Origin: Alphaproteobacteria bacterium
GTDB lineage: Bacteria > Pseudomonadota > Alphaproteobacteria > JAUHZC01
Assembly (NCBI GenBank): GCA_030425805.1
Contig: JAUHZC010000001.1
Location: forward strand, 124,001 to 188,000
DNA: 64,000 nucleotides
Reading direction: 5' to 3'
The first letter of the stretch is position 1. Each line of letters opens with the position of its first letter. The notes below the pieces were generated by a model, which was not told where the DNA came from, did not search any database, and saw only the letters and a list, made by a program, of their open reading frames with translations. Positions 1 to 8,597 of this stretch are shown piece after piece. The position numbers and the translations under genes are program-made.

Positions 1-291
1 AAAGGGCGCACAATCCATATTGTGACGGTAGACCGCGACAAAGCCATTGCCAAAGCAACAGCCCTCCATGCTCAACGGATGTGCGAGCTTTACGACCTTG
101 AGACCAAAGTGCACTCAATTGCAACAAGAGATGATCCTGCTGATGTCATCATGAAGAAAAAGAAAGAGCTTCCTATTGGTATTGTTGTTGTAGGATCCTT
201 CAGTCACGGGTCTTTGACAGAGCTTTTCTTTGGATCCTGCGCCTCTAAACTAATGAAGAAGAGCCGGGTCCCCCTCTTTATTCACCACTAG
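1..291 (+). CDS. Universal stress protein, C-terminal fragment
   Basis: The reading frame is open from the first base, so the gene begins before the window and only the last 96 or so residues are seen. The end carries the nucleotide-binding signature of UspA-type proteins: a VVVGS strand, a G-rich loop (SFSHGSLTELFFGS) and a closing hydrophobic strand (RVPLFIHH), in the position where Usp proteins bind the ATP phosphates. Usp proteins are small cytosolic stress factors; the specific role here cannot be told. It ends 8 bases before the PerM-type permease gene, so the two are probably co-transcribed. The call is from this motif alone. Confidence 0.75.
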   Translation, partial: KGRTIHIVTVDRDKAIAKATALHAQRMCELYDLETKVHSIATRDDPADVIMKKKKELPIGIVVVGSFSHGSLTELFFGSCASKLMKKSRVPLFIHH

Positions 292-299
292 GAGAAAAT

Positions 300-1352
300 A
301 TGTCAACGCTTACAGCCTCCTCGCTGAAACTCAATCGTCTCCTGATCGGAACCTTAGGCGTTGTTTTTGTAGCCTGGCTTTTTAGTGCCATTGAAATGCT
401 GGCCCTTTCATTTGGGTTCAGTTTTCTTGTGGCCTGGATGCTCTCTCCGGGGTATCTTCGCCTGACAAAAATCGGCCTTCCGAAAGACCTAGCCGCAGGC
501 ATTATCGTCTTTCTCTTTATTGTGGTAATTGTGACACTGTTTGTTTTGGTAGGGCCTTTCTTTTTCAAACACATTCAGCATTTGATCAGAAATCTTCCAA
601 CACTCTATGACCAGGAAATCCAGCCTCTAATCGAGCCTTATGCAAAGAAGGTATGGAAGGGCCAGGATCACCCTTTAGATATCGCTCCTGAAAGCCTTAT
701 GGGCTATGCTCTCCAAATTATCACAACTGTGGTAGCCTCAGGTGCAGCTCTTGCGAATACCTTTACATTGATCATCCTCACACCGATTGTCCTGTATTTC
801 ACCTTAAGCCGTTGGGATGTTTTTACACGAACTCTGACAAACCTTTTCCCAACACGCCATCAACCTCTTGTGACGCGTCTTTTCTCAAAAATGACGAGCC
901 TCTTGGGAACTTTCATTCAGGGGCAGAGTCTTCTGGTTCTTGTGCTTATCATTCTCTACACAACCGGATTTAGTGCCGTTGGTATTCAAAGCCCTATCAC
1001 ATTGGGTGTGTTTGTGGGGCTTCTTTCCTTCATTCCTTATGCAGGGTTAGTTTTTGGTTTCTTGGGTGCCACAGCGCAGCTCTATTCTCAAGGGAGCATG
1101 GATTTATTTGGTGAAGTTGTTCTTTTGTTTGCTATTGTCTCAACCATTGAGTCTTTCTTCCTAGCCCCACGCCTAGTTGGTGAAAAACTAGGACTTAATG
1201 CTGCCTGGTGTTTGTTTGTTCTTTTTGCCGCTGGATCTCTCTTTGGGTTTTTGGGGCTTTTATTGGCTTACCCCCTCGCTTCTATTCTGCATCTCCTGAT
1301 TGGAGAGGCTTTTGACCAGTACCGCAAATCTGGTTTTTATAAACAACGCTAA
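300..1352 (+). CDS. AI-2E family (PerM-like) membrane transporter
   Basis: A 350-residue inner-membrane protein with about eight hydrophobic segments: a cluster at residues 15-85, a soluble middle part, and a dense group from about 150 to 340. The LSFIPYAGLVFG stretch near residue 245 is typical of the AI-2E/PerM/TqsA family, whose members export or exchange small solutes. The substrate cannot be predicted. A good ribosome site (AGGAGAAA) precedes the ATG. In many alphaproteobacteria a perM gene lies directly upstream of hdaA, as here (17-base gap), which supports both calls. Confidence 0.85.
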   Translation: MSTLTASSLKLNRLLIGTLGVVFVAWLFSAIEMLALSFGFSFLVAWMLSPGYLRLTKIGLPKDLAAGIIVFLFIVVIVTLFVLVGPFFFKHIQHLIRNLPTLYDQEIQPLIEPYAKKVWKGQDHPLDIAPESLMGYALQIITTVVASGAALANTFTLIILTPIVLYFTLSRWDVFTRTLTNLFPTRHQPLVTRLFSKMTSLLGTFIQGQSLLVLVLIILYTTGFSAVGIQSPITLGVFVGLLSFIPYAGLVFGFLGATAQLYSQGSMDLFGEVVLLFAIVSTIESFFLAPRLVGEKLGLNAAWCLFVLFAAGSLFGFLGLLLAYPLASILHLLIGEAFDQYRKSGFYKQR

Positions 1353-1369
1353 CTGCTTCGTAGATCATT

Positions 1370-2047
1370 ATGGGACTTCAGCTTCCGCTTATGCCACCAC
1401 CACCTGTTGACTATGCCTACTACTCTTTTGTAGCAGATGCATCGAATCAGGATGCCTACGATATTGCAACCCGTTGGCCCGATTGGCCCACAGCCTGGAG
1501 CACAATTGAAGGCCCCAAAGGCAGTGGCAAGACCCACCTTGCCCATATTTGGGCAGATCCCCAAAAAGGGCAAAAAATACACAGCACCCAGCTAGAAGCT
1601 TGGATTTCTAGTACCCACAATCGTGTAAATCCCAAGCTTTATTGGATTGATATCACACCGGATTTCTCACCTCAAACCTTGTTTCACGCCCTCAATCATG
1701 CAAAGGCTTGTGGGCTCTCTCTTTTGCTTTTGTCTCCGCCAAGTTTGATTTGGCAAATTGCAAGTCACCTTCCAGATCTTCACTCCCGGCTTAAACAGGG
1801 GCTTTATGCAGTGATCCAAGAGCCCTCTGAAGATTTATTTCCCCATCTGATTACAAAGAACTTTGCAGACTTAGGCTATCAGTTAACTCCTGAGGCTCTT
1901 CAATATTTGGGACTGCGGATCAATCGATCTAGCAAAGCCCTGCGGCTTCTCCATCGGGACCTTGAGAAGCGTACAGCCGCAGGAGAAATCTCCCCTTCCG
2001 CCCCAGTAACTGTGCCGTGGATTCGTAAGAATCTGAAGCTGGGGTGA
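1370..2047 (+). CDS. hdaA: HdaA, DnaA-related regulatory inactivation protein
   Basis: A 225-residue protein related to the AAA+ domain of DnaA but without the DNA-binding domain IV. It has a Walker A loop GPKGSGKT at residues 48-55 and an N-terminal QLPLM (residues 4-8) that fits the beta-clamp-binding motif of Hda proteins. Hda/HdaA, bound to the sliding clamp, stimulates ATP hydrolysis by DnaA and so prevents re-initiation of replication. Length and the perM neighbour fit alphaproteobacterial HdaA. The Walker B region (LYWIDI) is weaker than in DnaA, as is common in the family. No strong ribosome site is seen before the ATG. Confidence 0.85.
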   Translation: MGLQLPLMPPPPVDYAYYSFVADASNQDAYDIATRWPDWPTAWSTIEGPKGSGKTHLAHIWADPQKGQKIHSTQLEAWISSTHNRVNPKLYWIDITPDFSPQTLFHALNHAKACGLSLLLLSPPSLIWQIASHLPDLHSRLKQGLYAVIQEPSEDLFPHLITKNFADLGYQLTPEALQYLGLRINRSSKALRLLHRDLEKRTAAGEISPSAPVTVPWIRKNLKLG

Positions 2048-2065
2048 TGTTATATCCCTTTTTAT

Positions 2066-2112
2066 CGAGCACCATAAGACCTGAAGGGGCGCAGCGATCC
2101 ATAGGGTGCTCG
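2066..2112. repeat. Dispersed palindromic repeat, core type C, in a hairpin
   Basis: Between convergent hdaA and murA. An 8-bp stem (CGAGCACC, 2066-2073, pairing with GGTGCTCG, 2105-2112) encloses a copy of the repeat core seen also near 44450 and 48650 (CCTGAAGGGGCGCAGCGATCC). The structure may also terminate transcription from both sides, although the U tracts are poor. Confidence 0.6.
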
Positions 2113-2153
2113 GACTACCCTGTTGCTGTACTCTTTGCAATAAAAATCAGGGG

Positions 2154-3491
2154 TTAAGTCCCAACTTGACGAAGGGTATTCCCGGCTTTTGGGGTAGTTT
2201 CACTACTCACACGTTGGATTTTTGCGCCGACACGGCGGAGCTTTTCTTCAATCCGCTCATAACCCCGGTCAAGATGGTAAATCCGATTAACGGTTGTCAC
2301 CCCTTCTGCTGCAAGACCAGCAAGGACCAAGGAAACTGAAGCGCGAAGATCTGTTGCCATGACCTCTGCACCTTTGAGGGACGAAACAGGATTGATTCTT
2401 GCTGTATTGCCATCCACATCAATATTAGCACCTAGGCGAGATAACTCCGGGACATGCATCATCCGGTTTTCAAAGATTGTTTCATCAATTGTGCATGGAG
2501 TCTGAGCCAATGTCATAAGCGTCATATATTGAGCCTGGAGGTCCGTTGCAACACCAGGGTAAGGCTCCGTAACCAAATCAATACCTTTGATATCTTTTAA
2601 GTTTGCTGCAGCACGCACACCATCAGGATGCTGCTCTAGCGTTACCCCACTCTTTTGCAAAATCTCAGTAAAAGCTGGCTGATCTTCCAAGCGCGCCCCT
2701 TCTAAGAAGAGATCACCGCTTGTGATAGCTGCAGCCACCATAAAGGTTCCTGCCTCAATACGGTCGGGAATAATATCGTGGGTTGCCCCATGGAGTCTTT
2801 CAACGCCATCAATGGTGAGTGTATCTGTTCCCTCTCCACTAATTTGAGCTCCCATGGCCTTGAGACAAATCACAAGATCCGTGACTTCTGGTTCTTGTGC
2901 CGCATTTTTAATGATAGTTCGCCCTTCCGCCAAAACAGCAGCCATGAGCAAATTTTCTGTTCCCGTCACAGTGACTTTGTCAAAATCAATAATTCCACCT
3001 TTAAGGCGTCCCCCTGGGGCCTTGGCATGAATATATCCATCTCGTAAGTCAATTTCTGCACCCATGGCTTCAAGCCCCTTGATATGGAGATCAACAGGGC
3101 GCGGACCAATAGCACAACCACCGGGTAAAGACACTGTAGCCTCACCCATTCGGGCCATTAAGGGGCCTAGAACCAATATAGAAGCCCGCATTTTACGAAC
3201 AATTTCGTAGTCTGCACGGGTGCTTGTGAGCTTTTTTCCATCCAGAGAAATCACGCGCCCCATATGTCCCTGATGGGGCTCATCATCCCCCAGAATCGAG
3301 AAGGAAATTCCCATGCTCCCCAGAAGATGAGCCATGGAAGAAATATCGGAAAGACGAGGAAGATTGCGAAGAACCAAAGATTCATCTGTGAGGAGAGAGG
3401 CACACATCAAGGGAAGCGCGGCATTTTTTGCTCCAGAAATGGGAATCCGGCCCTCTAAGCGTTGCCCTCCTTCAATACGAATCTGATCCAT
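2154..3491 (-). CDS. murA: UDP-N-acetylglucosamine 1-carboxyvinyltransferase MurA
   Basis: A 445-residue cytosolic enzyme that transfers enolpyruvate from PEP to UDP-GlcNAc, the first committed step of peptidoglycan synthesis. The N-terminus has the family signature (IEGG...G.I.ISGAKNAALP), and the loop LPGGCAIGPRP holds the PEP-binding cysteine at residue 126 (Cys115 in E. coli), which makes the enzyme potentially fosfomycin-sensitive. The usual length is about 420; the extra is a C-terminal tail of some 20 residues. It ends against hdaA in convergent orientation. dcd lies 23 bases upstream on the same strand and may share its transcript. Presence of murA shows that the organism keeps the start of a cell-wall pathway. 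Confidence 0.97.
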   Translation of the reverse strand: MDQIRIEGGQRLEGRIPISGAKNAALPLMCASLLTDESLVLRNLPRLSDISSMAHLLGSMGISFSILGDDEPHQGHMGRVISLDGKKLTSTRADYEIVRKMRASILVLGPLMARMGEATVSLPGGCAIGPRPVDLHIKGLEAMGAEIDLRDGYIHAKAPGGRLKGGIIDFDKVTVTGTENLLMAAVLAEGRTIIKNAAQEPEVTDLVICLKAMGAQISGEGTDTLTIDGVERLHGATHDIIPDRIEAGTFMVAAAITSGDLFLEGARLEDQPAFTEILQKSGVTLEQHPDGVRAAANLKDIKGIDLVTEPYPGVATDLQAQYMTLMTLAQTPCTIDETIFENRMMHVPELSRLGANIDVDGNTARINPVSSLKGAEVMATDLRASVSLVLAGLAAEGVTTVNRIYHLDRGYERIEEKLRRVGAKIQRVSSETTPKAGNTLRQVGT

Positions 3492-3514
3492 AGTGCTCTT
3501 TCTCCGTAACTTGC

Positions 3515-4093
3515 TTAAGCAACTTTGTCTTGTTTTTGCCGCAAGATCTCAGGGAGTGTCACACCTGTTTGACCCATATATTTTCCAAGGCGATCCTTGT
3601 AAGATGTCTCACAAGGCTGGTCGGCTTTAAAGAAAAGGAACTGACAAGCTCCCTCATTCGCATAAATCTTCGCAGGTAACGGCGTTGTGTTAGAGAACTC
3701 AAGGGTTACATGGCCTTCCCACTCAGGTTCCAGGGGTGTCACATTCACAATAATTCCACAGCGGGCATAGGTGGATTTTCCAACACAAACAACAAGAACA
3801 TCTCGGGGGATTCGGAAATATTCCACAGTGCGCGCCAATGCAAAACTATTTGGTGGAATAATGCAGACATCCGTTTCACGATCAACGAATCCCTGGTGAG
3901 AAAAAGCCTTTGGATCCACCGTTGCATTATCAACATTGGTAAACACTTTGAATTCTCGGGCAACCCGGGCATCGTAACCGTAGGACGAAAGTCCATAGGA
4001 AATAAGCCCCTCCCCTTGTTGCTTTTCAACAAAAGGTTCAATCATCCCTTTTTGGGAAGACTCACGAATCCAGTGATCAGAAAGTATAGCCAT
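3515..4093 (-). CDS. dcd: dCTP deaminase
   Basis: A 192-residue enzyme that deaminates dCTP to dUTP, the main bacterial route to dTMP precursors. The family motifs are present: [14 protein letters not shown], then GKSTYARCG with the catalytic-site Ser and Arg, then [17 protein letters not shown] with the catalytic Glu, and a C-terminal region ([11 protein letters not shown]) that closes over the nucleotide. Length matches the trimeric Dcd family. It is directly upstream of murA on the same strand. A weak palindrome precedes the gene but no convincing promoter was identified. Confidence 0.96.
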   Translation of the reverse strand: MAILSDHWIRESSQKGMIEPFVEKQQGEGLISYGLSSYGYDARVAREFKVFTNVDNATVDPKAFSHQGFVDRETDVCIIPPNSFALARTVEYFRIPRDVLVVCVGKSTYARCGIIVNVTPLEPEWEGHVTLEFSNTTPLPAKIYANEGACQFLFFKADQPCETSYKDRLGKYMGQTGVTLPEILRQKQDKVA

Positions 4094-4190
4094 GGCACTC
4101 TGCTGTTTTTTTCAGATCTTATCATGGTCTTTCTTCATTTTCCAGGATGAAGTCATGTGTATTGGGGAAAAACAAGATCCCTTATTTTTT

Positions 4191-5078
4191 CTACTCTGCT
4201 TCCATTGGTGTTGCAGCAGCAGAGACTCGATGGCGTAATCCGCCTCTTCCTAGCAAAGGTACTTCATCGGCTCGGCCAGCAGATGAAGCTGCACTACTGC
4301 CCTCAGAGTGCTCATCTTCACGGGAAGCTGTGTCTGATCCCGGCCCATCTGTCAGAAGATCCATTCTAACACCTCCAAGGTCAACTCCCCCTGTTGTTGT
4401 AGCTGCACCTGGCACCGCCCCACCATGGGCTTCAAGATATTTTGCCCAGTTTTTTGCGAGTACGGTTCGGTTGGATTTACCAGGCGTCCATATTGGTTTC
4501 TTTCCTGGTGCAAAATTTCTTCGCATAACTTTGTACTGATCCATTAGGTTTCCCCACGCGCCTGCGTCTGTTACAGAAGAAATAATAACTCTGTCTCTCT
4601 GCATTCCACATGGCTTTCCTCTATCCTTCTTATCAAAGAATTTATAAAGTGCTTCATATGCATCTGGATGACCGTAGAAAAAGGCAGCCATCAAATATGC
4701 CATAACATCTTCAGGGATTTCATCAGAGCTGAAAGGGGCACCAGGTAAGCGGGAAGCCTCTATATATCCGGTGTAAACTCCAAATGCAAATTCAGCAAAG
4801 TTGACTTCAGCCACTGTTGGATATGTGGTTGTCATTCGCAAACAGAGCTCATTACGACTGCCAATAGGATACAGTGTGAAAAATTGGCCCGTCAGAGGAA
4901 AATTCACATCATATCGTTTCGCATGGCCACGCACTGCCTCCATATCACGATCAGAAAGGGTATATATTATCGATCCTTCAGAAAATTCTGCATCAACAGC
5001 AGCAAAAACGTACCTATCCACAGCCTCTCCAAAAAGGAGAAGGAAAAAGACTGTAGCTAAGGTTAGAATTCTTCGCAT
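4191..5078 (-). CDS. Exported orphan protein with Ser/Ala-rich tail
   Basis: No family recognised. The 295-residue product starts with a clear signal peptide (MRRILTLATVFFLLLFGEAV). Residues about 120-160 contain a helical patch (AYLMAAFFYGHPDAYEALYKFF) that faintly recalls TPR/Sel1 repeats. The last 60 residues are low-complexity: a Gly/Asp stretch, then Ser/Ala-rich, then DEVPLLGRGG. A similar EKLPLLGG ends the exported protein at 12400-13806. It lies 71 bases downstream of another exported orphan on the same strand, so they could be one unit. Export to periplasm or beyond is inferred from the signal peptide. Confidence 0.7.
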   Translation of the reverse strand: MRRILTLATVFFLLLFGEAVDRYVFAAVDAEFSEGSIIYTLSDRDMEAVRGHAKRYDVNFPLTGQFFTLYPIGSRNELCLRMTTTYPTVAEVNFAEFAFGVYTGYIEASRLPGAPFSSDEIPEDVMAYLMAAFFYGHPDAYEALYKFFDKKDRGKPCGMQRDRVIISSVTDAGAWGNLMDQYKVMRRNFAPGKKPIWTPGKSNRTVLAKNWAKYLEAHGGAVPGAATTTGGVDLGGVRMDLLTDGPGSDTASREDEHSEGSSAASSAGRADEVPLLGRGGLRHRVSAAATPMEAE

Positions 5079-5149
5079 GTTTAGAACCCCTGTTGGGCAT
5101 TTTTTGATATAAGAAAACTAAGTTTTCAGCGTAATTACACTTTCCGCTA

Positions 5150-6541
5150 TCACATTGTAACATATCTGGCAAGATTCTTATCTCCCTTGGAAAGAGCATG
5201 CTCTGAAAAAACTTCTCTCACACGTTGAAGAAGGTGAGATCTATGGTCTTCATCAGAGGTGTCCTCTAATTCTGTTTGCTCTACACTTAACATATAATGG
5301 GCAGCAACTAATTTAGCTTCCAAAAGAAATTCTCGTGGTTCAATGGGAGAATATCGATTCCACCTCAGGCGGGATGAGCAACATCCACAAGTTATACATG
5401 AAACAAGATCTATGCCACAACGAAGCAGGCAGCATCGATCGATAGCTTGGCGCAACATCATAACTCCAACGAGCAAGAACCATCCTCCTTCTCCCTGGGT
5501 AGCTGTGTCATCAATGCCTGGGGAAGACATATAACCAACGCCTGCAGCAAGGCTTCCTGCTCCCAGAATAGTATCTGAAACCGTTCCCACATCTGGTGAG
5601 GCATAGGCCGGCCTGGAAGAATCCACGAAAAATACATTGAGGGCTGTGGTTAACATGCGATGGAGAATCATGTATCGACCCGTATTTCCAGGAAGGCTTA
5701 AGAGGCTACGCCTGATGACTTCTTCATAATATGCTCTCTTTGATAAGGATCTAGCTGGATCTGTAGGACGTGTGCTGATTATCCTCTCCATCTCGTTTTT
5801 TCTATTATTTCTAGAGTCTAACAAGGCAAATGCTAAAACATCGGGGTGTTGAGGGATTCCTCTAAAAAGTCCTGCAGCATTACTGTTCAAGAATCTTGCA
5901 GCACGAAAATTCATCCCCCGTGCAGCCATGAGAAGAGCATCATAAGCTGCTCCCACCTCATCCTCTCGCATTGACAAGATACCCGAAAAATAAGCAGCTA
6001 CAGGATTACCTACTCTTGTTTGCTCAAAAACAAATGTGTGCACTGCCTCAGGCATATCCTTTGCTGCGTCATTGTCAAAATCATCAAAACCTGTATCTTC
6101 TGAATCACCTGCATAATCACCTATCTCAATTGCTCTCCGTCCCCACCCTCGCGTGCAGAGGATGCAGTCTATATAGCATACTGCAGCTGTTCCCAGTTCT
6201 GGGGGGGTATCGTGTTCACTCATTGTTGCTAATGCTGCTAAGACAGAGGTGCAGGTCTCGCCTTCTAGCGCAACAGTAGAAGGAAGACCATAGAAAGGTG
6301 CACATACTCCTACAAACCCTCTAAAAAAATCCAAAGCAGCCCTTCGCATGGGCTGAGGAAGGTGGCTGACACGTTTGTCTGTTTCAAATGCTGGCATGTA
6401 AAAAGGCGGCATCACAGCAACAGTTGGAGCTGCTGGGCGCCCTCCTCCTGATGCAGATGAAGAGGAAGCTGCAGGTACTGCAGCAAAAGCTTCTGTCCGA
6501 AAAAGAGTTAGACTCATGATGAGCGCAAAGACAAAACGCAT
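5150..6541 (-). CDS. Exported orphan protein with Sel1-like repeat and Cys-rich patch
   Basis: A 463-residue protein with a signal peptide (residues 1-20, ending AFAAVPA) followed by a Ser/Ala/Gly-rich linker. Around residues 177-225 the pattern NP.AAYFSGIL....GAAYDALLMAARGMNFRAARFL resembles a Sel1/TPR-type helical repeat, a fold used for protein binding. Residues 350-390 form a hydrophobic stretch ending in seven cysteines within 19 residues (370, 371, 375, 382, 385, 387, 388), which is odd for an exported protein and could be a metal site, a disulfide knot or an acylated membrane hairpin. The function is unknown. An AT-rich leader with weak promoter elements precedes it. Confidence 0.7.
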   Translation of the reverse strand: MRFVFALIMSLTLFRTEAFAAVPAASSSSASGGGRPAAPTVAVMPPFYMPAFETDKRVSHLPQPMRRAALDFFRGFVGVCAPFYGLPSTVALEGETCTSVLAALATMSEHDTPPELGTAAVCYIDCILCTRGWGRRAIEIGDYAGDSEDTGFDDFDNDAAKDMPEAVHTFVFEQTRVGNPVAAYFSGILSMREDEVGAAYDALLMAARGMNFRAARFLNSNAAGLFRGIPQHPDVLAFALLDSRNNRKNEMERIISTRPTDPARSLSKRAYYEEVIRRSLLSLPGNTGRYMILHRMLTTALNVFFVDSSRPAYASPDVGTVSDTILGAGSLAAGVGYMSSPGIDDTATQGEGGWFLLVGVMMLRQAIDRCCLLRCGIDLVSCITCGCCSSRLRWNRYSPIEPREFLLEAKLVAAHYMLSVEQTELEDTSDEDHRSHLLQRVREVFSEHALSKGDKNLARYVTM

Positions 6542-6619
6542 TTGAAGACTCCCTAATATATTTTTAGGGAAACTATAATTCCAATGAGTTTAACTGTCAA
6601 AAAATGCTAAGTGGTATTT

Positions 6620-6651
6620 GGATTGCCGCGTCGCTACGCTTTTTGCGGTAA
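6620..6651. repeat. Dispersed palindromic repeat fragment, core type B
   Basis: GGATTGCCGCGTCGCTACGC followed by TTTTTGCGGTAA, in the gap between two minus-strand genes. It matches the repeat near 48690 (GGATTGCTTCGTCGCTACGC) and, inverted, the one near 55940. The outer arm is partly degraded. Confidence 0.65.
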
Positions 6652-6669
6652 CTCCTTTAGGTCGGTTTT

Positions 6670-8466
6670 TTATTCTGATTGCAGGTTCTGCTGGCGTTCC
6701 CACATGGTTGCGTAAAGACCTTTGTGTGCGAGGAGTTCTGTGTGTGTGCCCCGCTCTACAATCTCCCCCTTTTCCAGTACAATAATTTGATCAGCATCTA
6801 CCACCGTGGAGAGGCGGTGTGCAATCACAAGAGTTGTATGCCCCTGAGAAACTTCCCGGAGACTTTTTTGAATCTGTTTTTCAGTTGCCGTATCCAGGGC
6901 GCTCGTTGCCTCATCAAAAAGGAAAATACTCGGAGCTTTTAAGATTGTACGCGCAATGGCAACACGCTGCTTCTCACCTCCGGAAAGCTTCAATCCACGC
7001 TCCCCCACAAGTGTACCGTATCCCTGAGGGAGGCTCTGGACAAAATCATGGATACGAGCCAACTTGGCTGCCTGAACGATCTCCTGTTGAGAAGCGGTAG
7101 GCCGCCCATAGGAAATGTTGTAGCCAATCGTGTCATTAAAGAGGACTGTATCCTGGGGCACGATTCCAATGGCAGCTCGGAGGCTTTGTTGCTGCACCTG
7201 TTGGATTGGCTGATCATCAATGAGGATTTGTCCTGAGACAGCATCATAAAAACGAAAAAGAAGTCGAGAAATTGTAGACTTTCCAGCCCCTGAAGGTCCT
7301 ACAATCGCAACTGTTTTTCCAGCAGGGACTTCAAATGAAACTCCCTTTAAAATGGGGCGATCTGGAGAGTAAGCGAAATGTACATTTTGGAAAACCACAC
7401 TTCCTCCACGCACCTGAAGTTGAGGGGATTCTGGAATATCTTTAATTTCCTCAACTTCTTCTAGAAGCGTGAACATCTCCTCCATATTTACTAGGGCGAG
7501 CTTGGTTTCCCGGAAAGCAAACCCAAAGTTCCCCAGTGGCAAGTAAAGCTGGATAAGATAGGCATTCACAAGAATAAAGTCCCCAACTGTGAGGTGGCCT
7601 GTGCTCACTTCCCAGGCCACAAGACCCATCATGAAAATCGCACTCAAAGCAATAATAATCCCCTGTCCTACATTCAAGATTGCAAGACTATTCTTAGACT
7701 TAATAGCAGCCTTCTCGTAACACTGCTCAAAGGTTTCATAGCGTAAAGCTTCATGCTCTTCGTTGCCAAAGTACTTCACGGTCTCGAAGTTCAGGAGGCT
7801 GTCCACAGATTTCCCTCCGGCCTGGGTATTCACCTCATTCATCTGGCGGATCAACTTTAAGCGCCATTGTGTCACACGGTAGGTATAATAGAGGTAGGAG
7901 CCCAGGCTCAAGAGCGTAATCCCCATGTAGGCTGGCCCATACAGCCACCACAAAACGAGGGCAACGAGAACAATCTCAAGCAGGGTTGGAATGATGATAA
8001 AGATCAAGAATCGGAGGAGCCGCTCGATGCTTTGTGTCCCGCGCTCAATAGAACGGGACAATCCACCCGTCTTGCGATCAAGATGAAAGCGGAGACTTAA
8101 ATTATGCAAATGACGAAACACAGACATAGCCACTTTACGAATGGCATTATGCTCTACTGGTGCGAACAAGGCATCTTTGAGGTCTGCAAGCCCTCTTGAG
8201 AAAATTGAGGCAACCCCATAGGCCACCAAAAAACCCAGCACCATCGTTAGAGGTGTGGGCTCTACGGACAGGGCATCTACAGCTTTTTTAAGAAAAATGG
8301 GGACAGATAAAGTTGCTCCCTTCCCCAAGATCAAGGTAGCAACTGCACTTACAAAAAAAAGACGATGTTTGCGCTCTGCTTTTCCCCAAAGATAGGGAAA
8401 AAAAATTTTCAAAGTTTTCCAGTCGCTTCCACTTTTTTTAATCTGATTTGGCTCCATTTGATGCAT
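6670..8466 (-). CDS. Atm1-type ABC exporter (half-transporter)
   Basis: A 598-residue fusion of a six-helix exporter domain (residues about 30-330) and an ABC ATPase. The ATPase shows Walker A (GPSGAGKST), the signature LSGGEKQRVAIAR, Walker B (IFLFDEATSALD) and an H-loop (VIAHRLSTV). The region LSLRFHLDRKTGGLSRSIERGTQ and the pattern of the membrane domain place it with Atm1/HMT1 exporters, which move glutathione-linked sulfur or metal compounds across the inner membrane of alphaproteobacteria and mitochondria. It acts as a homodimer. It is divergent from nrdJ. Whether it works with the isc operon of this window is plausible from the family role but not shown. A second Met at 8457 is an alternative start. 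Confidence 0.88.
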   Translation of the reverse strand: MHQMEPNQIKKSGSDWKTLKIFFPYLWGKAERKHRLFFVSAVATLILGKGATLSVPIFLKKAVDALSVEPTPLTMVLGFLVAYGVASIFSRGLADLKDALFAPVEHNAIRKVAMSVFRHLHNLSLRFHLDRKTGGLSRSIERGTQSIERLLRFLIFIIIPTLLEIVLVALVLWWLYGPAYMGITLLSLGSYLYYTYRVTQWRLKLIRQMNEVNTQAGGKSVDSLLNFETVKYFGNEEHEALRYETFEQCYEKAAIKSKNSLAILNVGQGIIIALSAIFMMGLVAWEVSTGHLTVGDFILVNAYLIQLYLPLGNFGFAFRETKLALVNMEEMFTLLEEVEEIKDIPESPQLQVRGGSVVFQNVHFAYSPDRPILKGVSFEVPAGKTVAIVGPSGAGKSTISRLLFRFYDAVSGQILIDDQPIQQVQQQSLRAAIGIVPQDTVLFNDTIGYNISYGRPTASQQEIVQAAKLARIHDFVQSLPQGYGTLVGERGLKLSGGEKQRVAIARTILKAPSIFLFDEATSALDTATEKQIQKSLREVSQGHTTLVIAHRLSTVVDADQIIVLEKGEIVERGTHTELLAHKGLYATMWERQQNLQSE

Positions 8467-8474
8467 TTCCTCTC

Positions 8475-8504
8475 TTGACGCCTATCCCAAAAACAAACTA
8501 TATT
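8475..8504 (+). promoter_or_regulatory. Candidate sigma-70 promoter of nrdJ
   Basis: A -35 TTGACG (8475-8480) and a -10 TATATT (8499-8504) are separated by 18 bases, with transcription expected from about 8511 and a leader of some 87 bases before nrdJ. The -10 hexamer lies inside the first NrdR-like box, so a bound repressor would block it. Confidence 0.6.
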
Positions 8505-8510
8505 TAGTGT
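8495..8510 (+). promoter_or_regulatory. NrdR box 1 upstream of nrdJ
   Basis: AAACTATATTTAGTGT agrees with the NrdR operator consensus ACACWATATATWGTGT at 14 of 16 positions. It overlaps the -10 element. NrdR is the ATP/dATP-sensing repressor of ribonucleotide reductase genes. Confidence 0.7.
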
Positions 8511-8526
8511 TATGGATTGCTAAGCT

Positions 8527-8542
8527 ATACAAGATATAGTTT
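8527..8542 (+). promoter_or_regulatory. NrdR box 2 upstream of nrdJ
   Basis: ATACAAGATATAGTTT agrees with the NrdR consensus at 13 of 16 positions. It starts 32 bases (three helical turns) after box 1, with 16 bases between the boxes, which is the spacing known for tandem NrdR boxes. Confidence 0.65.
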
Positions 8543-8597
8543 TTCCTTGACTTTTTAATTTTAACTTTGCGACACCAATAAGAAGGGGCCCGTTGTT

